A stretch of 8,719 bases of DNA from Planctomycetaceae bacterium (GTDB lineage: Bacteria > Planctomycetota > Planctomycetia > Pirellulales > Pirellulaceae): the NCBI GenBank assembly GCA_003501565.1, contig DNPC01000211.1, forward strand, positions 6,748 to 15,466, in the 5' to 3' direction. A program made the translations under genes and the position numbers. Position 1 is the first letter of the stretch; every line of letters begins with the position of its first letter. The notes under the pieces were generated by a model. It had not been told where the DNA came from and ran no database searches. It saw nothing but the letters and a program-made list of their open reading frames with translations. Positions 1 to 6,277 of this stretch are shown here, piece by piece.

Positions 1-1509
1 GGCGTCATGGTCTATCAGGAACAGGTCATGCGGATCCTTAATCGCTTGGGCGATATCGAGCTAGCAAGTGCCTACACCTGTATTAAGGCCATTAGTAAAA
101 AGAAAGAGAAAATCATCGCCGCCAACGAGGAACAATTCCTTAAAGGCGCTACCGAGAAAGGCCTGACAGAGAAACAGGCCAGCGAAATGTGGCAGATGAT
201 TCTCAAGTTCGCTGGATATGGGTTTAACAAGAGTCACTCAACCGCCTACGCCCTGGTTGCCTACCAAACGGCCTACTTGAAAGCACACTACCCAGTCGAG
301 TTTATGGCCGCCTTGCTGTCCGGCGACATCCCCGGTCGCAACTTCAAACGCAAAGACTCCCTGGTCGAACACTTGGAGGACTGCGAACGGATGGATATTG
401 AAGTTGTACCGCCCGATGTCAATTGTTCCTTCGTCGATTTCGCAGTTCGCGATAACAAAATCATCTTCGGTATGGCCGCCGTAAAAGGTTGCGGTGGTTC
501 AGCTGGCGAATCCATCGTCGCCGCGAGAGAAAGCGACGGGCCGTTCAAGAACATCTTCGAATTCTGCGAACGTGTGGACCCGAAAAACTGTAACCGATCG
601 ACAATCGAAACCTTGATCAAAGCGGGGGCCTTTGATAGCACCGGCGCGAATCGCGCTCAATTAATGGCGGTTGTCGAAAAAGCGGTACAGTCCGGTGCAT
701 CGGCATTGGCAGATCGCAAGAGCGGCCAAATGAACTTCTTCGAGGAAATCGAAGAGACCGTAGAAGAGGACCCTACGATCAACTTGCCAGACATCCCAGA
801 GATGCCGGACAAGACGAAGCTATCGATGGAAAAAGAAGTGCTGGGGATGTACCTTTCAGCGCATCCGATGGCCGAATACAAGGCACAGCTCGAGACACTA
901 TGTTCTCACACATCCGCCCAACTAAAGGACGTCAAAGATCGCAGCGAAGTCATCGTCGGCGGCATGATTTCATCAATCAAACTCGCCAACACTCGAAATC
1001 CCAAACCTGGCCAGCCAAGTCGCTACGCTAATTTTGACTTAGAAGACATGGAAGGCGCGGTGCGCAGCATCTGCTGGCCATCCGGCTATGAGCAATACGG
1101 ACCATTCATCCAACCGGAAGCGGTCGTCATTATGCGAGCCACCGTCGACAAACGCGGCGGAAACGATGAAGTGAACCTAATGGCCAATGAGATCATTCCA
1201 ATCGAAGAAGCTAACGAACGCTTTACCGCAGGAATTCGAATCAACCTAGCGCAAGATCGGCACGAAGAGGAGATCTTCGCTCGGCTGAACGAGGTCTTGC
1301 GGGGCTATCCAGGCAAAATGGATGTGATGGTCGCTCTGAAACTAACCAGTGGTGACCTGGTCCAATTGAAGAGTAAGAAACATCGCATCAGCATCACCCC
1401 CGAATTGAGGGGAAGGCTAGATGACTTGCTTGGAAATGATAGCCACCGGTTACTCGTTTCGCCCCCCAAACCCAAGCAAGGAGGTGGTGGGCGGCGCAAC
1501 CGGCAATAA
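1..1509 (+). CDS. dnaE: DNA polymerase III alpha subunit, C-terminal part (5' end outside window)
   Basis: This is the C-terminal 502 residues of the replicative polymerase catalytic subunit, which copies the chromosome as part of the DNA polymerase III holoenzyme. The frame is open from base 1 (GVMVYQEQV, a characteristic DnaE segment), so the ATG at 7 is internal and the true start lies upstream. Counting from base 1, the FNKSHS segment with the following AYALVAYQTAYLK (about 75-93) is the conserved region after the fingers. A helix-hairpin-helix region follows at about 150-215. QMNFF at 243-247 fits the beta-clamp-binding pentapeptide. An OB-fold starts near 316 and runs to about 400, before a C-terminal domain. 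The protein ends in a Lys/Gly/Arg-rich tail (KPKQGGGGRRNRQ). The PHP and palm catalytic domains are not in the window. Family DnaE proteins are about 1,150-1,200 residues, so roughly the last 40% is seen. No frameshift is visible. Confidence 0.96.
   Translation, partial: GVMVYQEQVMRILNRLGDIELASAYTCIKAISKKKEKIIAANEEQFLKGATEKGLTEKQASEMWQMILKFAGYGFNKSHSTAYALVAYQTAYLKAHYPVEFMAALLSGDIPGRNFKRKDSLVEHLEDCERMDIEVVPPDVNCSFVDFAVRDNKIIFGMAAVKGCGGSAGESIVAARESDGPFKNIFEFCERVDPKNCNRSTIETLIKAGAFDSTGANRAQLMAVVEKAVQSGASALADRKSGQMNFFEEIEETVEEDPTINLPDIPEMPDKTKLSMEKEVLGMYLSAHPMAEYKAQLETLCSHTSAQLKDVKDRSEVIVGGMISSIKLANTRNPKPGQPSRYANFDLEDMEGAVRSICWPSGYEQYGPFIQPEAVVIMRATVDKRGGNDEVNLMANEIIPIEEANERFTAGIRINLAQDRHEEEIFARLNEVLRGYPGKMDVMVALKLTSGDLVQLKSKKHRISITPELRGRLDDLLGNDSHRLLVSPPKPKQGGGGRRNRQ
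727..741 (+). other. beta-clamp-binding motif within DnaE
   Basis: Codons 243-247 of the partial DnaE read QMNFF. This matches the Q-x-x-(L/x)-F type pentapeptide by which bacterial DnaE binds the sliding clamp, and it lies between the helix-hairpin-helix region and the OB-fold, where the internal clamp site of E. coli DnaE is found. The motif match is direct; its function is inferred from the family. Confidence 0.6.
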
Positions 1510-1512
1510 AAC

Positions 1513-1542
1513 TTGGCGTAGAACTCCTAAACTGCCTATGTT
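1513..1542 (+). promoter_or_regulatory. weak candidate sigma-70-type promoter upstream of the DUF1598-like gene
   Basis: TTGGCG (1513-1518) and TATGTT (1537-1542) each match the sigma-70 hexamers at 4 of 6 positions and are 18 bases apart. They lie right after the dnaE stop and about 170 bases before the next ATG. The match is weak and may be chance. Confidence 0.2.
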
Positions 1543-1587
1543 TGTTGCCAACGTAGCCCCGTCCAATTATCCTCATAGAATGTTCTC

Positions 1588-1602
1588 GCGCGGGATCCGC
1601 GC
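1588..1602 (+). other. short GC hairpin after dnaE
   Basis: GCGCGG (1588-1593) and CCGCGC (1597-1602) are perfect complements around a GAT loop. There is no T-run afterwards, so it is not a canonical intrinsic terminator. It could still stabilise the 3' end of the dnaE message or be chance. Confidence 0.3.
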
Positions 1603-1647
1603 TGATTCGACGTGGGTGTAAACACGCGACGTCGCAACCCGTACCAA

Positions 1648-1674
1648 CTGCTCAAGTCCCCGATGGATGAGCAG
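1648..1674 (+). other. 7-bp inverted repeat in the probable 5' leader of the secreted-protein gene
   Basis: CTGCTCA (1648-1654) and TGAGCAG (1668-1674) are exact reverse complements around a 13-base loop, ending 37 bases before the ATG at 1712. No T-run follows. It may be a leader hairpin or a protein-binding site. Confidence 0.3.
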
Positions 1675-1701
1675 ACATACTTCGGAACAGTCTTTCGACC
1701 C

Positions 1702-1705
1702 AAGG
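1702..1705 (+). promoter_or_regulatory. Shine-Dalgarno-like site for the DUF1598-like gene
   Basis: AAGG lies 6 bases before the first ATG (1712) of an ATGATG pair. This supports a start at 1712 or 1715; the two differ by one methionine. Confidence 0.45.
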
Positions 1706-1711
1706 CAATAA

Positions 1712-3163
1712 ATGATGGTTCGCCTTTCTAACAACCTGATCAAGCTCTTCGCCCTGGCAGCGGTACTGATTGTTGGTCCCTCTACGCTTGCCCAAAACAA
1801 CAACAATAACAACAACAACGGCGGCGGTGGCGGCAACAATAACAACAACAATAATAACAATAACAACAACAATAATAACAACAACAATGCACCGACCGTT
1901 GCTGGTGTCTCGATCGACGCTCAAGGCGTGTTGCGGGTCATGCAGCCCAATCCGCAGTTGACTCGTCAAAAGCTCTGGGCCGCACGGCAAACAATGCCGC
2001 AAAGGCTTGCCCGTCCAAGCAAACTTCGCAAGATCTCGCTTAACCGGCTGGAAGCTGCCATTGCAAAGCAACTTAGCTCTGGCGAGAACATCAACGACGA
2101 AATGTTCGCGCTCGCTGGCCTGACTCGGCTCGAGTACGTGTTCTTCTATCCCGAAACGGGCGACATCGTAATCGCAGGTCCTGCAGAAGGATTTGCAGAA
2201 GACGCCGTAGGACGCATTGTCGGCGTTGAGACTGGTAAGCCATGTCTGCGACTCGATGACTTGGTTGTCGCCCTACGTGCTTTCGCTCCTCAAGCAAAAG
2301 CAACTAATGTTATCAGCGTCTCTATTGACCCGACCCAAGAAGGCTTGGCTCGCATGCAGCAGGCGATACGCCAGTTAGCAGCCAATTTCCGTGGTCCGCA
2401 GGACACTCCTGTTGTCCTTCAAACGTTGAAGCAAAGCCTTGGGATGAATGAAGTGACGATCAAGGGGATCTCGCCCGCGACGCACTTCGCCCACGTCCTC
2501 ACTGAAGCTGATTATCGCATGAAGCTCATTGGTATCGGTCGCCAGGCACCACCTGTACGGAACCTAATTAGCTACGCATCACAAATCGGCTCCGGCAGCA
2601 CCAACGCTCTGATGCGTTGGTACTTCGTTCCCAACTATGAAGCGATTGCCGCCAACGACGACATGACCGCAATGAAACTCACTGGTAAGGGACTGAAGCT
2701 CATCGATGAGAACGAGTTTGTTACGTCGGATGGTCAACGCAAAAAGTCGACTCGTCCAAACCCGGCCAGCAAACGCTACACAACCAGCTTCACAAAGCAC
2801 TTCAACGCCGTTGCTGCGGTTGATCCTGTTTACGCGGAACTACGCAACCTCGTCGATCTGACGATTGCAGCAGCGTTCATCCAAAAGCAAGACTTCTACA
2901 CTGAAGCAGGTTGGGATCTGGGGACGTTGGGCAGTGAAAGTGCACTACCCGTTCAGACTCTGCCAGAACCTCGACAAGTTGAAACGGCGGTCAACGCAAT
3001 TTTGAAGGGTAACCGGCTGATCACGCCAATCGGTGGCGGTGTCGCCATTCAGCCCCGCAAGGCGCTCGAGGAAGAAAACGTCGCTCGCGACGCTGGCCTT
3101 GGAAATGCGAAGGCTTCCGTCAGCCTCTCCGAACTGGCCGACGGCCAATGGTGGTGGGATTAG
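1712..3163 (+). CDS. Exported DUF1598-like protein with Asn/Gly-rich N-terminal tract
   Basis: The product is 483 residues and its function is unknown. Residues 1-27 form a signal peptide: a basic n-region (R4, K11), a hydrophobic core at about 12-22, and a probable cleavage STLA|Q at 27/28. There is no lipobox cysteine, so export to the periplasm or beyond is likely. Then come eight Asn (29-36), five Gly (37-41) and eighteen Asn (42-59), which look like a flexible linker. The body from residue 60 has segments that I recall as typical of the planctomycete family DUF1598: HFAHVL-TEADYRMK (258-271), RWYFVPNY (302-309), FVTSDGQ (336-342) and a following NPAS...AELRNLVDL stretch. No catalytic motif and no further transmembrane segment is evident. 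It ends GQWWWD. It is a single gene with its own leader and a strong terminator after it. The family assignment is from memory of conserved motifs, not from a search. Confidence 0.85.
   Translation: MMVRLSNNLIKLFALAAVLIVGPSTLAQNNNNNNNNGGGGGNNNNNNNNNNNNNNNNNNAPTVAGVSIDAQGVLRVMQPNPQLTRQKLWAARQTMPQRLARPSKLRKISLNRLEAAIAKQLSSGENINDEMFALAGLTRLEYVFFYPETGDIVIAGPAEGFAEDAVGRIVGVETGKPCLRLDDLVVALRAFAPQAKATNVISVSIDPTQEGLARMQQAIRQLAANFRGPQDTPVVLQTLKQSLGMNEVTIKGISPATHFAHVLTEADYRMKLIGIGRQAPPVRNLISYASQIGSGSTNALMRWYFVPNYEAIAANDDMTAMKLTGKGLKLIDENEFVTSDGQRKKSTRPNPASKRYTTSFTKHFNAVAAVDPVYAELRNLVDLTIAAAFIQKQDFYTEAGWDLGTLGSESALPVQTLPEPRQVETAVNAILKGNRLITPIGGGVAIQPRKALEEENVARDAGLGNAKASVSLSELADGQWWWD
1796..1888 (+). 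repeat. AAC/AAT (Asn) and GGC/GGT (Gly) trinucleotide tract in coding sequence
   Basis: Thirty-one consecutive codons comprise 8 Asn (1796-1819), 5 Gly (1820-1834) and 18 Asn (1835-1888). Asn codons mix AAC and AAT irregularly, and Gly uses GGC four times and GGT once. The tract is therefore a protein-level homopolymer on an imperfect trinucleotide repeat, directly after the signal peptide cleavage site. Confidence 0.95.
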
Positions 3164-3197
3164 GTCAGAGCTAGAGGCCTAGAACTCGAACATGTTT

Positions 3198-3231
3198 AAA
3201 ACGCGGAGCAATTGTTGCTTCGCGTTTTTTT
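3198..3231 (+). terminator. Rho-independent terminator of the DUF1598-like gene
   Basis: A 14-bp stem (3198-3211 with 3215-3228), interrupted only by one G-U pair (3206/3220), closes on a TTG loop. It has a GC core and ends in seven T (3225-3231). It starts 35 bases after the stop codon and is a textbook intrinsic terminator. On the opposite strand the arm gives only four T, so it would work poorly in that direction. Confidence 0.92.
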
Positions 3232-3290
3232 ATGTCCTCGCTGCGAAGTCGCGCGTGCACTTGATCTGTGTGAACTCGCCACCTGAGATT

Positions 3291-3383
3291 CAAGAGCTAA
3301 TTCCAAGACCACGCGGTCTACGTCCCGGGGCTCTGAGCACAAGGCTCTGGTGGATGGATCGCTCGAATCCAAGAGGTAATTCC
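3291..3383. repeat. pair of 14-base direct repeats (one mismatch)
   Basis: CAAGAGCTAATTCC (3291-3304) and CAAGAGGTAATTCC (3370-3383) differ at one base and start 79 bases apart in non-coding sequence. Their meaning is unknown. Confidence 0.5.
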
Positions 3384-3516
3384 GCTAGCCTATGCCAACT
3401 CGGTTTCAGTTTCATTGTGGTGTCGTCGTATTGCCCAGCTGGCAGTGCGACGCCAGCATCTGAGTTATTCCCAGGCGTCTTGGGCCGACTCGCTAGCGCC
3501 CCTGATTCGCTCGATG

Positions 3517-3551
3517 CAAAACTGTCTTGGCCGATAAAGGAGCTCAAGACA
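3517..3551 (-). terminator. candidate terminator of the minus-strand response regulator
   Basis: Read on the minus strand, TGTCTTG (3551-3545) pairs perfectly with CAAGACA (3529-3523) across a 15-base loop and is followed by GTTTTG. It lies about 90 bases after the regulator's stop. The T-run is only four bases and the stem is AT-mixed, so it would be a modest terminator. Confidence 0.4.
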
Positions 3552-3639
3552 TAGATTGATTGCAGCGTGCCGGTGTCAAATACAGAAACGTGTCACACTC
3601 AGATACGTCGGCAAGCCGAACGTCGTGCGGAGTTGCCGG

Positions 3640-4281
3640 TCAATTGCTGATCAGGCCGCTCTTCACCGCCCAAACCGCCGCCGCGGTCCGGTCGGCCGTA
3701 TCAAGTTTGCGGAGGATATTTTGTACGTGCTCCTTCACGGTCTCGACGCTAATGCCGAGCGAATTGCCGATTTCGCGGTTGCTTAGTCCGAGTGCGATGT
3801 GCCGCAGGACCTGAAGTTCGCGATTGGTCAAAGGAATGTCTTTTGAGTCAGTTCGATCCTTCCGCTTTTCCATCGTGGACTGAACGCGTCGGAGAATGCT
3901 ATTCTCGCTCGGTTTGGCTCCTTGGGCTGCTCGCTGAACGGTCTCAACCACATCGAGACGCGAAGAGTCCTTCAAAATGTAGTCGCTCGCACCGAGCGCT
4001 ATCGCGCGTGCGACGTAGGTCGGATTGTCATACGTCGACATGATGACGACGGATACCTCTGGTGTCTTCTCGCGGATCTGCTCGAGGGCGGTCAAGCCGT
4101 CTCCGCTTCCAAGCCGAACGTCTAGCAGCACAACGTCAGGCCGCTTGCTTTCCGTCATAGAAACGGCTTCTTCGACACTCCCAACTGCCCCAATAACCTC
4201 AACACCACTGTCCGACAGCAGCTTATTCATGCCGCTTCGCACGACTTCATGGTCGTCTGCGACCAGTATTTTGATACTCAC
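3640..4281 (-). CDS. NarL/FixJ-family response regulator (REC + LuxR-type HTH)
   Basis: This is a two-component transcription factor of 213 residues, the usual length for the NarL/FixJ class. The receiver domain (about 3-120) has the acidic pair D9/D10 (VADDH), phospho-acceptor D54 (VVLLDVRL), switch residue S82 and conserved K104 (YILKD). A linker at about 121-147 leads to a LuxR-type helix-turn-helix at about 148-210: LTNRELQVL, GLSNREIGNSLGIS, ETVKEHVQNILRKL. All phosphorylation residues are intact, so it should be regulated by phosphorylation; no histidine kinase lies in the window. I chose the GTG at 4281-4279 as start because an AGG lies 9 bases upstream and the protein then begins MSIKILVADD. 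A TTG three codons further up (4290) would put the AGG directly against the start. It is divergent from the sigma-54-type regulator and convergent with the secreted-protein gene. The target genes cannot be inferred. Confidence 0.93.
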   Translation of the reverse strand: MSIKILVADDHEVVRSGMNKLLSDSGVEVIGAVGSVEEAVSMTESKRPDVVLLDVRLGSGDGLTALEQIREKTPEVSVVIMSTYDNPTYVARAIALGASDYILKDSSRLDVVETVQRAAQGAKPSENSILRRVQSTMEKRKDRTDSKDIPLTNRELQVLRHIALGLSNREIGNSLGISVETVKEHVQNILRKLDTADRTAAAVWAVKSGLISN

Positions 4282-4353
4282 GTGTTCCAACCTAAAAAGC
4301 TAGTAGATGAGACCTGCCCGTTTCACCCTGGCTTGTCTGCCCGACGGGGCAAT

Positions 4354-4369
4354 ACCTAGAAACCTAGAA
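4354..4369. repeat. tandem 8-bp repeat ACCTAGAA x2
   Basis: Two perfect abutting copies of ACCTAGAA (4354-4361 and 4362-4369) lie about 75-90 bases upstream of the LuxR-type regulator start. Tandem short repeats this close to a start can be operator half-sites; here that is only a possibility. Confidence 0.4.
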
Positions 4370-4547
4370 CGTGATCAGCGATGTCACGACTACGGATCTC
4401 CGCATTCTTCAACACCCAATCCGCCCGTCTTTCAGTAGCCGAAAGGGGCCTGGCTGGGGACAGATTCCGCGCCGTGTTCGATTGGGTGGCAGGGCAAGAT
4501 GGTGAGAGAGCAAAGCGGTTACGGTGCAAGAAAGACAGGGCATGGTG

Positions 4548-4616
4548 GTGACATTGGGGGGGCATTATGTGCTTAGCAAACAACAGAAGGGTATAGAGTC
4601 CCCCCAGGGATGTCAC
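4548..4616. repeat. long-range inverted repeat with G7/C6 inner stem
   Basis: GTGACAT (4548-4554) is the exact reverse complement of ATGTCAC (4610-4616). Inside these, G7 (4556-4562) can pair with C6 (4600-4605), leaving a small internal loop (T against AGGG) and a terminal loop of about 37 bases. A second C6 (4618-4623) just outside could compete for the same G-run. The fold is possible in RNA from either strand. Confidence 0.5.
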
Positions 4617-4798
4617 GCCCCCCTATCCGGGCCGTAAAAGCAGCCATAACTACTACTTCCGGATCAAGGCGTAGCCATACGTGGGGCATTTGCTTGCATC
4701 ATTTAGATTTCCAACCTAAGTACTTCTAGCGACAACCGGATTTATTCTCCGCACCTGAGTCTGCCAACCTCTGGCATACACTGGTCTACTTCTGCGGT

Positions 4799-6187
4799 AT
4801 GGAAATGGCTCACGAACTCCTGATTCTCGATGACGACCGCTGGCTACTGGAATCCATGCAAGACTGGCTGTCCGAGCAGGGATTCTGTGTACACACAGCA
4901 GCAAGTGTTGCTGAAGCTCAAAAAGTAGCTCAATCGAGCGCGCTCGATCTTTGCCTGGTTGACCTAAACCTTGAAGGAGAGAACGGCTTTAGCTTTCTGA
5001 ATTGGGCCAACAAGAAACTTCCCGACATCCCCGTCGTGATGATGAGTGGGTATGCGGGGCCCGACACCGGCGCGACGGCCGTTACCGAAGGCGCTTTCGA
5101 TTTCCTTACCAAACCGATAATTGATCAAGAATTACTGACCGCGCTGAACCGGGCAACGAACCAACAACGCGTTGCAGACGAAAATCGACGCCTGAAATCA
5201 GAGTTGGATAAGCGACGTGGACTTGAGAGTGTGGTCAGCCATGACCCGCGGATGACGCAGCTATTTGACATCATCGATAGCGTTGCTGATACGCGTGCAA
5301 CGGTACTCATTACCGGCGAAAACGGCACGGGCAAATCGATGATTGCCAGAGCCATCCACCGCCGAAGTAGCCGTTCGGAAAACCCGTTCGTCGAAGTCGC
5401 TTGCGGCGCGCTTCCGGAGAACTTGCTGGAGAGCGAACTGTTTGGACACACCGCCGGTGCGTTTACTGGCGCGAACTCCGCTAAGGCAGGGAAGTTCGAA
5501 GCGGCAGATACCGGTACGATCTTCCTTGACGAAATCGGAACGGCGTCGGCAGCAATGCAGGTCAAGCTGCTTCGCGTATTGCAGGAATTACAGTTTGAGG
5601 CCGTTGGCGGGAACGATACCATCAGTGTTGATGCTCGTTGCATCCTGGCTACGAACGAAGACCTCGAACAGTCCGTCGCATCGGGCGCTTTCCGGCAAGA
5701 TCTGTACTACCGAATCAACGTCATTCATCTTGAGCTACCCGCTCTTCGTGAACGCAGCAGCGATATCCCCCTGTTGGTCGAGCACTTTCTACAGAAGTCC
5801 CTCGGCTCAGTTGACAAGGAAATCGAAGGGTTCTCGCCCGAGGCCATCGAACTGATGATCAAGTATCAGTGGCCGGGGAATATCCGCGAGCTGGAAAACG
5901 TGGTCCAGCGCGCCGTACTTCTGACCAAGAGCCCACTATTGGGAGCTGAACTTCTCCCGCCCGGTCTCTTGGGTGACTCGATTTCTCGCCCGACGATGGC
6001 GGGCATCAGCCGTGGCCAAACACTTCGTGAGGCCCTAGAGGGCCCCGAACGCCAAATCATCATGGACGTTCTTCGTGCCAATGCGTTCAGCCGCAATCAG
6101 ACTGCCGACCAACTGGGCATCAATCGGACGACACTCTACAAGAAGATGAAGCGTCTGGGCATTAGCACTAACTCACTCACAGATTAG
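4799..6187 (+). CDS. Sigma-54-dependent response regulator, NtrC class (REC-AAA+-Fis HTH)
   Basis: The product has 462 residues, the normal length for NtrC-type activators, which remodel sigma-54 RNA polymerase at enhancer-dependent promoters. The receiver domain (about 6-120) has D11/D12, phospho-acceptor D55 (LCLVDLNL), S83 and K105 (FLTKP). A short coiled linker (about 121-140) leads to the AAA+ domain (about 146-380). Its Walker A is GENGTGKS (173-180), the sigma-54 contact loop GAFTGA (220-225) is intact, and Walker B is TIFLDEIG (D244/E245). DLYYRINV and WPGNIRELENVV are also typical. The C-terminus (about 418-455) is a Fis-type helix-turn-helix (NQTADQLGINRTTLYKKMKRL). All key residues are present, so it should be an active ATPase. 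The start at 4799 has no clear Shine-Dalgarno; ATG at 4805 is an alternative two codons on. It is divergent from the LuxR-type regulator, has no adjacent kinase, and its targets are unknown. Confidence 0.95.
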   Translation: MEMAHELLILDDDRWLLESMQDWLSEQGFCVHTAASVAEAQKVAQSSALDLCLVDLNLEGENGFSFLNWANKKLPDIPVVMMSGYAGPDTGATAVTEGAFDFLTKPIIDQELLTALNRATNQQRVADENRRLKSELDKRRGLESVVSHDPRMTQLFDIIDSVADTRATVLITGENGTGKSMIARAIHRRSSRSENPFVEVACGALPENLLESELFGHTAGAFTGANSAKAGKFEAADTGTIFLDEIGTASAAMQVKLLRVLQELQFEAVGGNDTISVDARCILATNEDLEQSVASGAFRQDLYYRINVIHLELPALRERSSDIPLLVEHFLQKSLGSVDKEIEGFSPEAIELMIKYQWPGNIRELENVVQRAVLLTKSPLLGAELLPPGLLGDSISRPTMAGISRGQTLREALEGPERQIIMDVLRANAFSRNQTADQLGINRTTLYKKMKRLGISTNSLTD

Positions 6188-6243
6188 CTGGACGGCTCGT
6201 AGTCCAACAGCTGACCTGCATCCCGCCCTCGCGGCCACAGCAA

Positions 6244-6277
6244 ATCGCCTGTGCTCGTCGACGCATCGCCTGGGCTC
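6244..6277. repeat. 13-base direct repeat (one mismatch)
   Basis: ATCGCCTGTGCTC (6244-6256) and ATCGCCTGGGCTC (6265-6277) are spaced 21 bases start to start, two helical turns, in the non-coding gap upstream of sucC. The spacing would suit a protein binding one face of the DNA; no factor can be named. Confidence 0.4.

Larger units (their letters stand above)
3164..3639. other. 476-base convergent intergenic region
   Basis: This gap lies between the stop of the secreted-protein gene (plus) and the stop of the LuxR-type regulator (minus). It holds a strong plus-strand terminator (3198-3231), a candidate minus-strand terminator (3517-3551), a 14-base direct repeat with one mismatch (3291-3304 and 3370-3383) and two short hairpins: AGACC/GGTCT (3306-3319) and GCTGGC/GCCAGC (3438-3457). 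The open frames here have low-complexity or improbable products, no ribosome site and no recognisable family, so I call no gene. Confidence 0.6.
4282..4798. promoter_or_regulatory. 517-base divergent intergenic region between two response regulators
   Basis: Both regulator promoters should lie here, but I see no convincing -35/-10 pair and no well-spaced sigma-54 -24/-12 site. The region carries repeated short motifs: TTCCAACCTAA at 4285-4295 and 4709-4719, CCAACCT again at 4764-4770, GATGTCACG at 4380-4388 and 4609-4617, a tandem ACCTAGAA at 4354-4369, and a large inverted repeat at 4548-4616. It also contains small hairpins (TGCCC/GGGCA, 4338-4351; ATCCGG/CCGGAT, 4625-4664). The minus-strand open frame inside (4356-4616) has no plausible ribosome site or family and is not called. 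Confidence 0.55.

Noticed and set aside
1478..1489. Near-perfect Shine-Dalgarno sequence (AAGGAGGTGGTG) at the end of dnaE
   Set aside because: It encodes the Gly-rich tail of DnaE; the only nearby starts are GTG codons about 2 bases away, too close, and the resulting 44-codon frame has no recognisable product.
1573..2071. Minus-strand open frames with long Leu/Val runs opposite the secreted-protein gene
   Set aside because: They are the complement of the AAC/AAT tract and have no family resemblance; the plus-strand protein with signal peptide is the real gene.
3290..3547. Minus-strand 85-codon open frame in the convergent gap
   Set aside because: It begins at a TTG without a ribosome site, inside the candidate terminator hairpin of the minus-strand regulator, and matches no family I know.
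3192..3554. Plus-strand 120-codon open frame in the convergent gap
   Set aside because: Its start lies just before the strong terminator stem, it has no ribosome site, and its composition does not resemble a real protein.
4441..4562. G-quadruplex in the G-rich stretch of the divergent region
   Set aside because: The G-tracts are separated by loops far longer than usual (up to about 28 bases), so a stable quadruplex is not supported.
4356..4616. Minus-strand 86-codon open frame in the divergent region
   Set aside because: GTG start directly against a G-run, no plausible spacing for a ribosome site, and no family features; the sequence is better explained by repeats and regulatory structure.
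4771..4787. Possible sigma-54 -24 element (TGGCAT) just before the NtrC-class start
   Set aside because: The matching -12 position reads TGGT rather than TTGC, and it lies too close to the ATG.
5343..5855. Plus-strand 170-codon open frame within the NtrC-class gene
   Set aside because: It is a shifted-frame shadow of the AAA+ domain; the main frame carries intact Walker A, GAFTGA and Walker B motifs.
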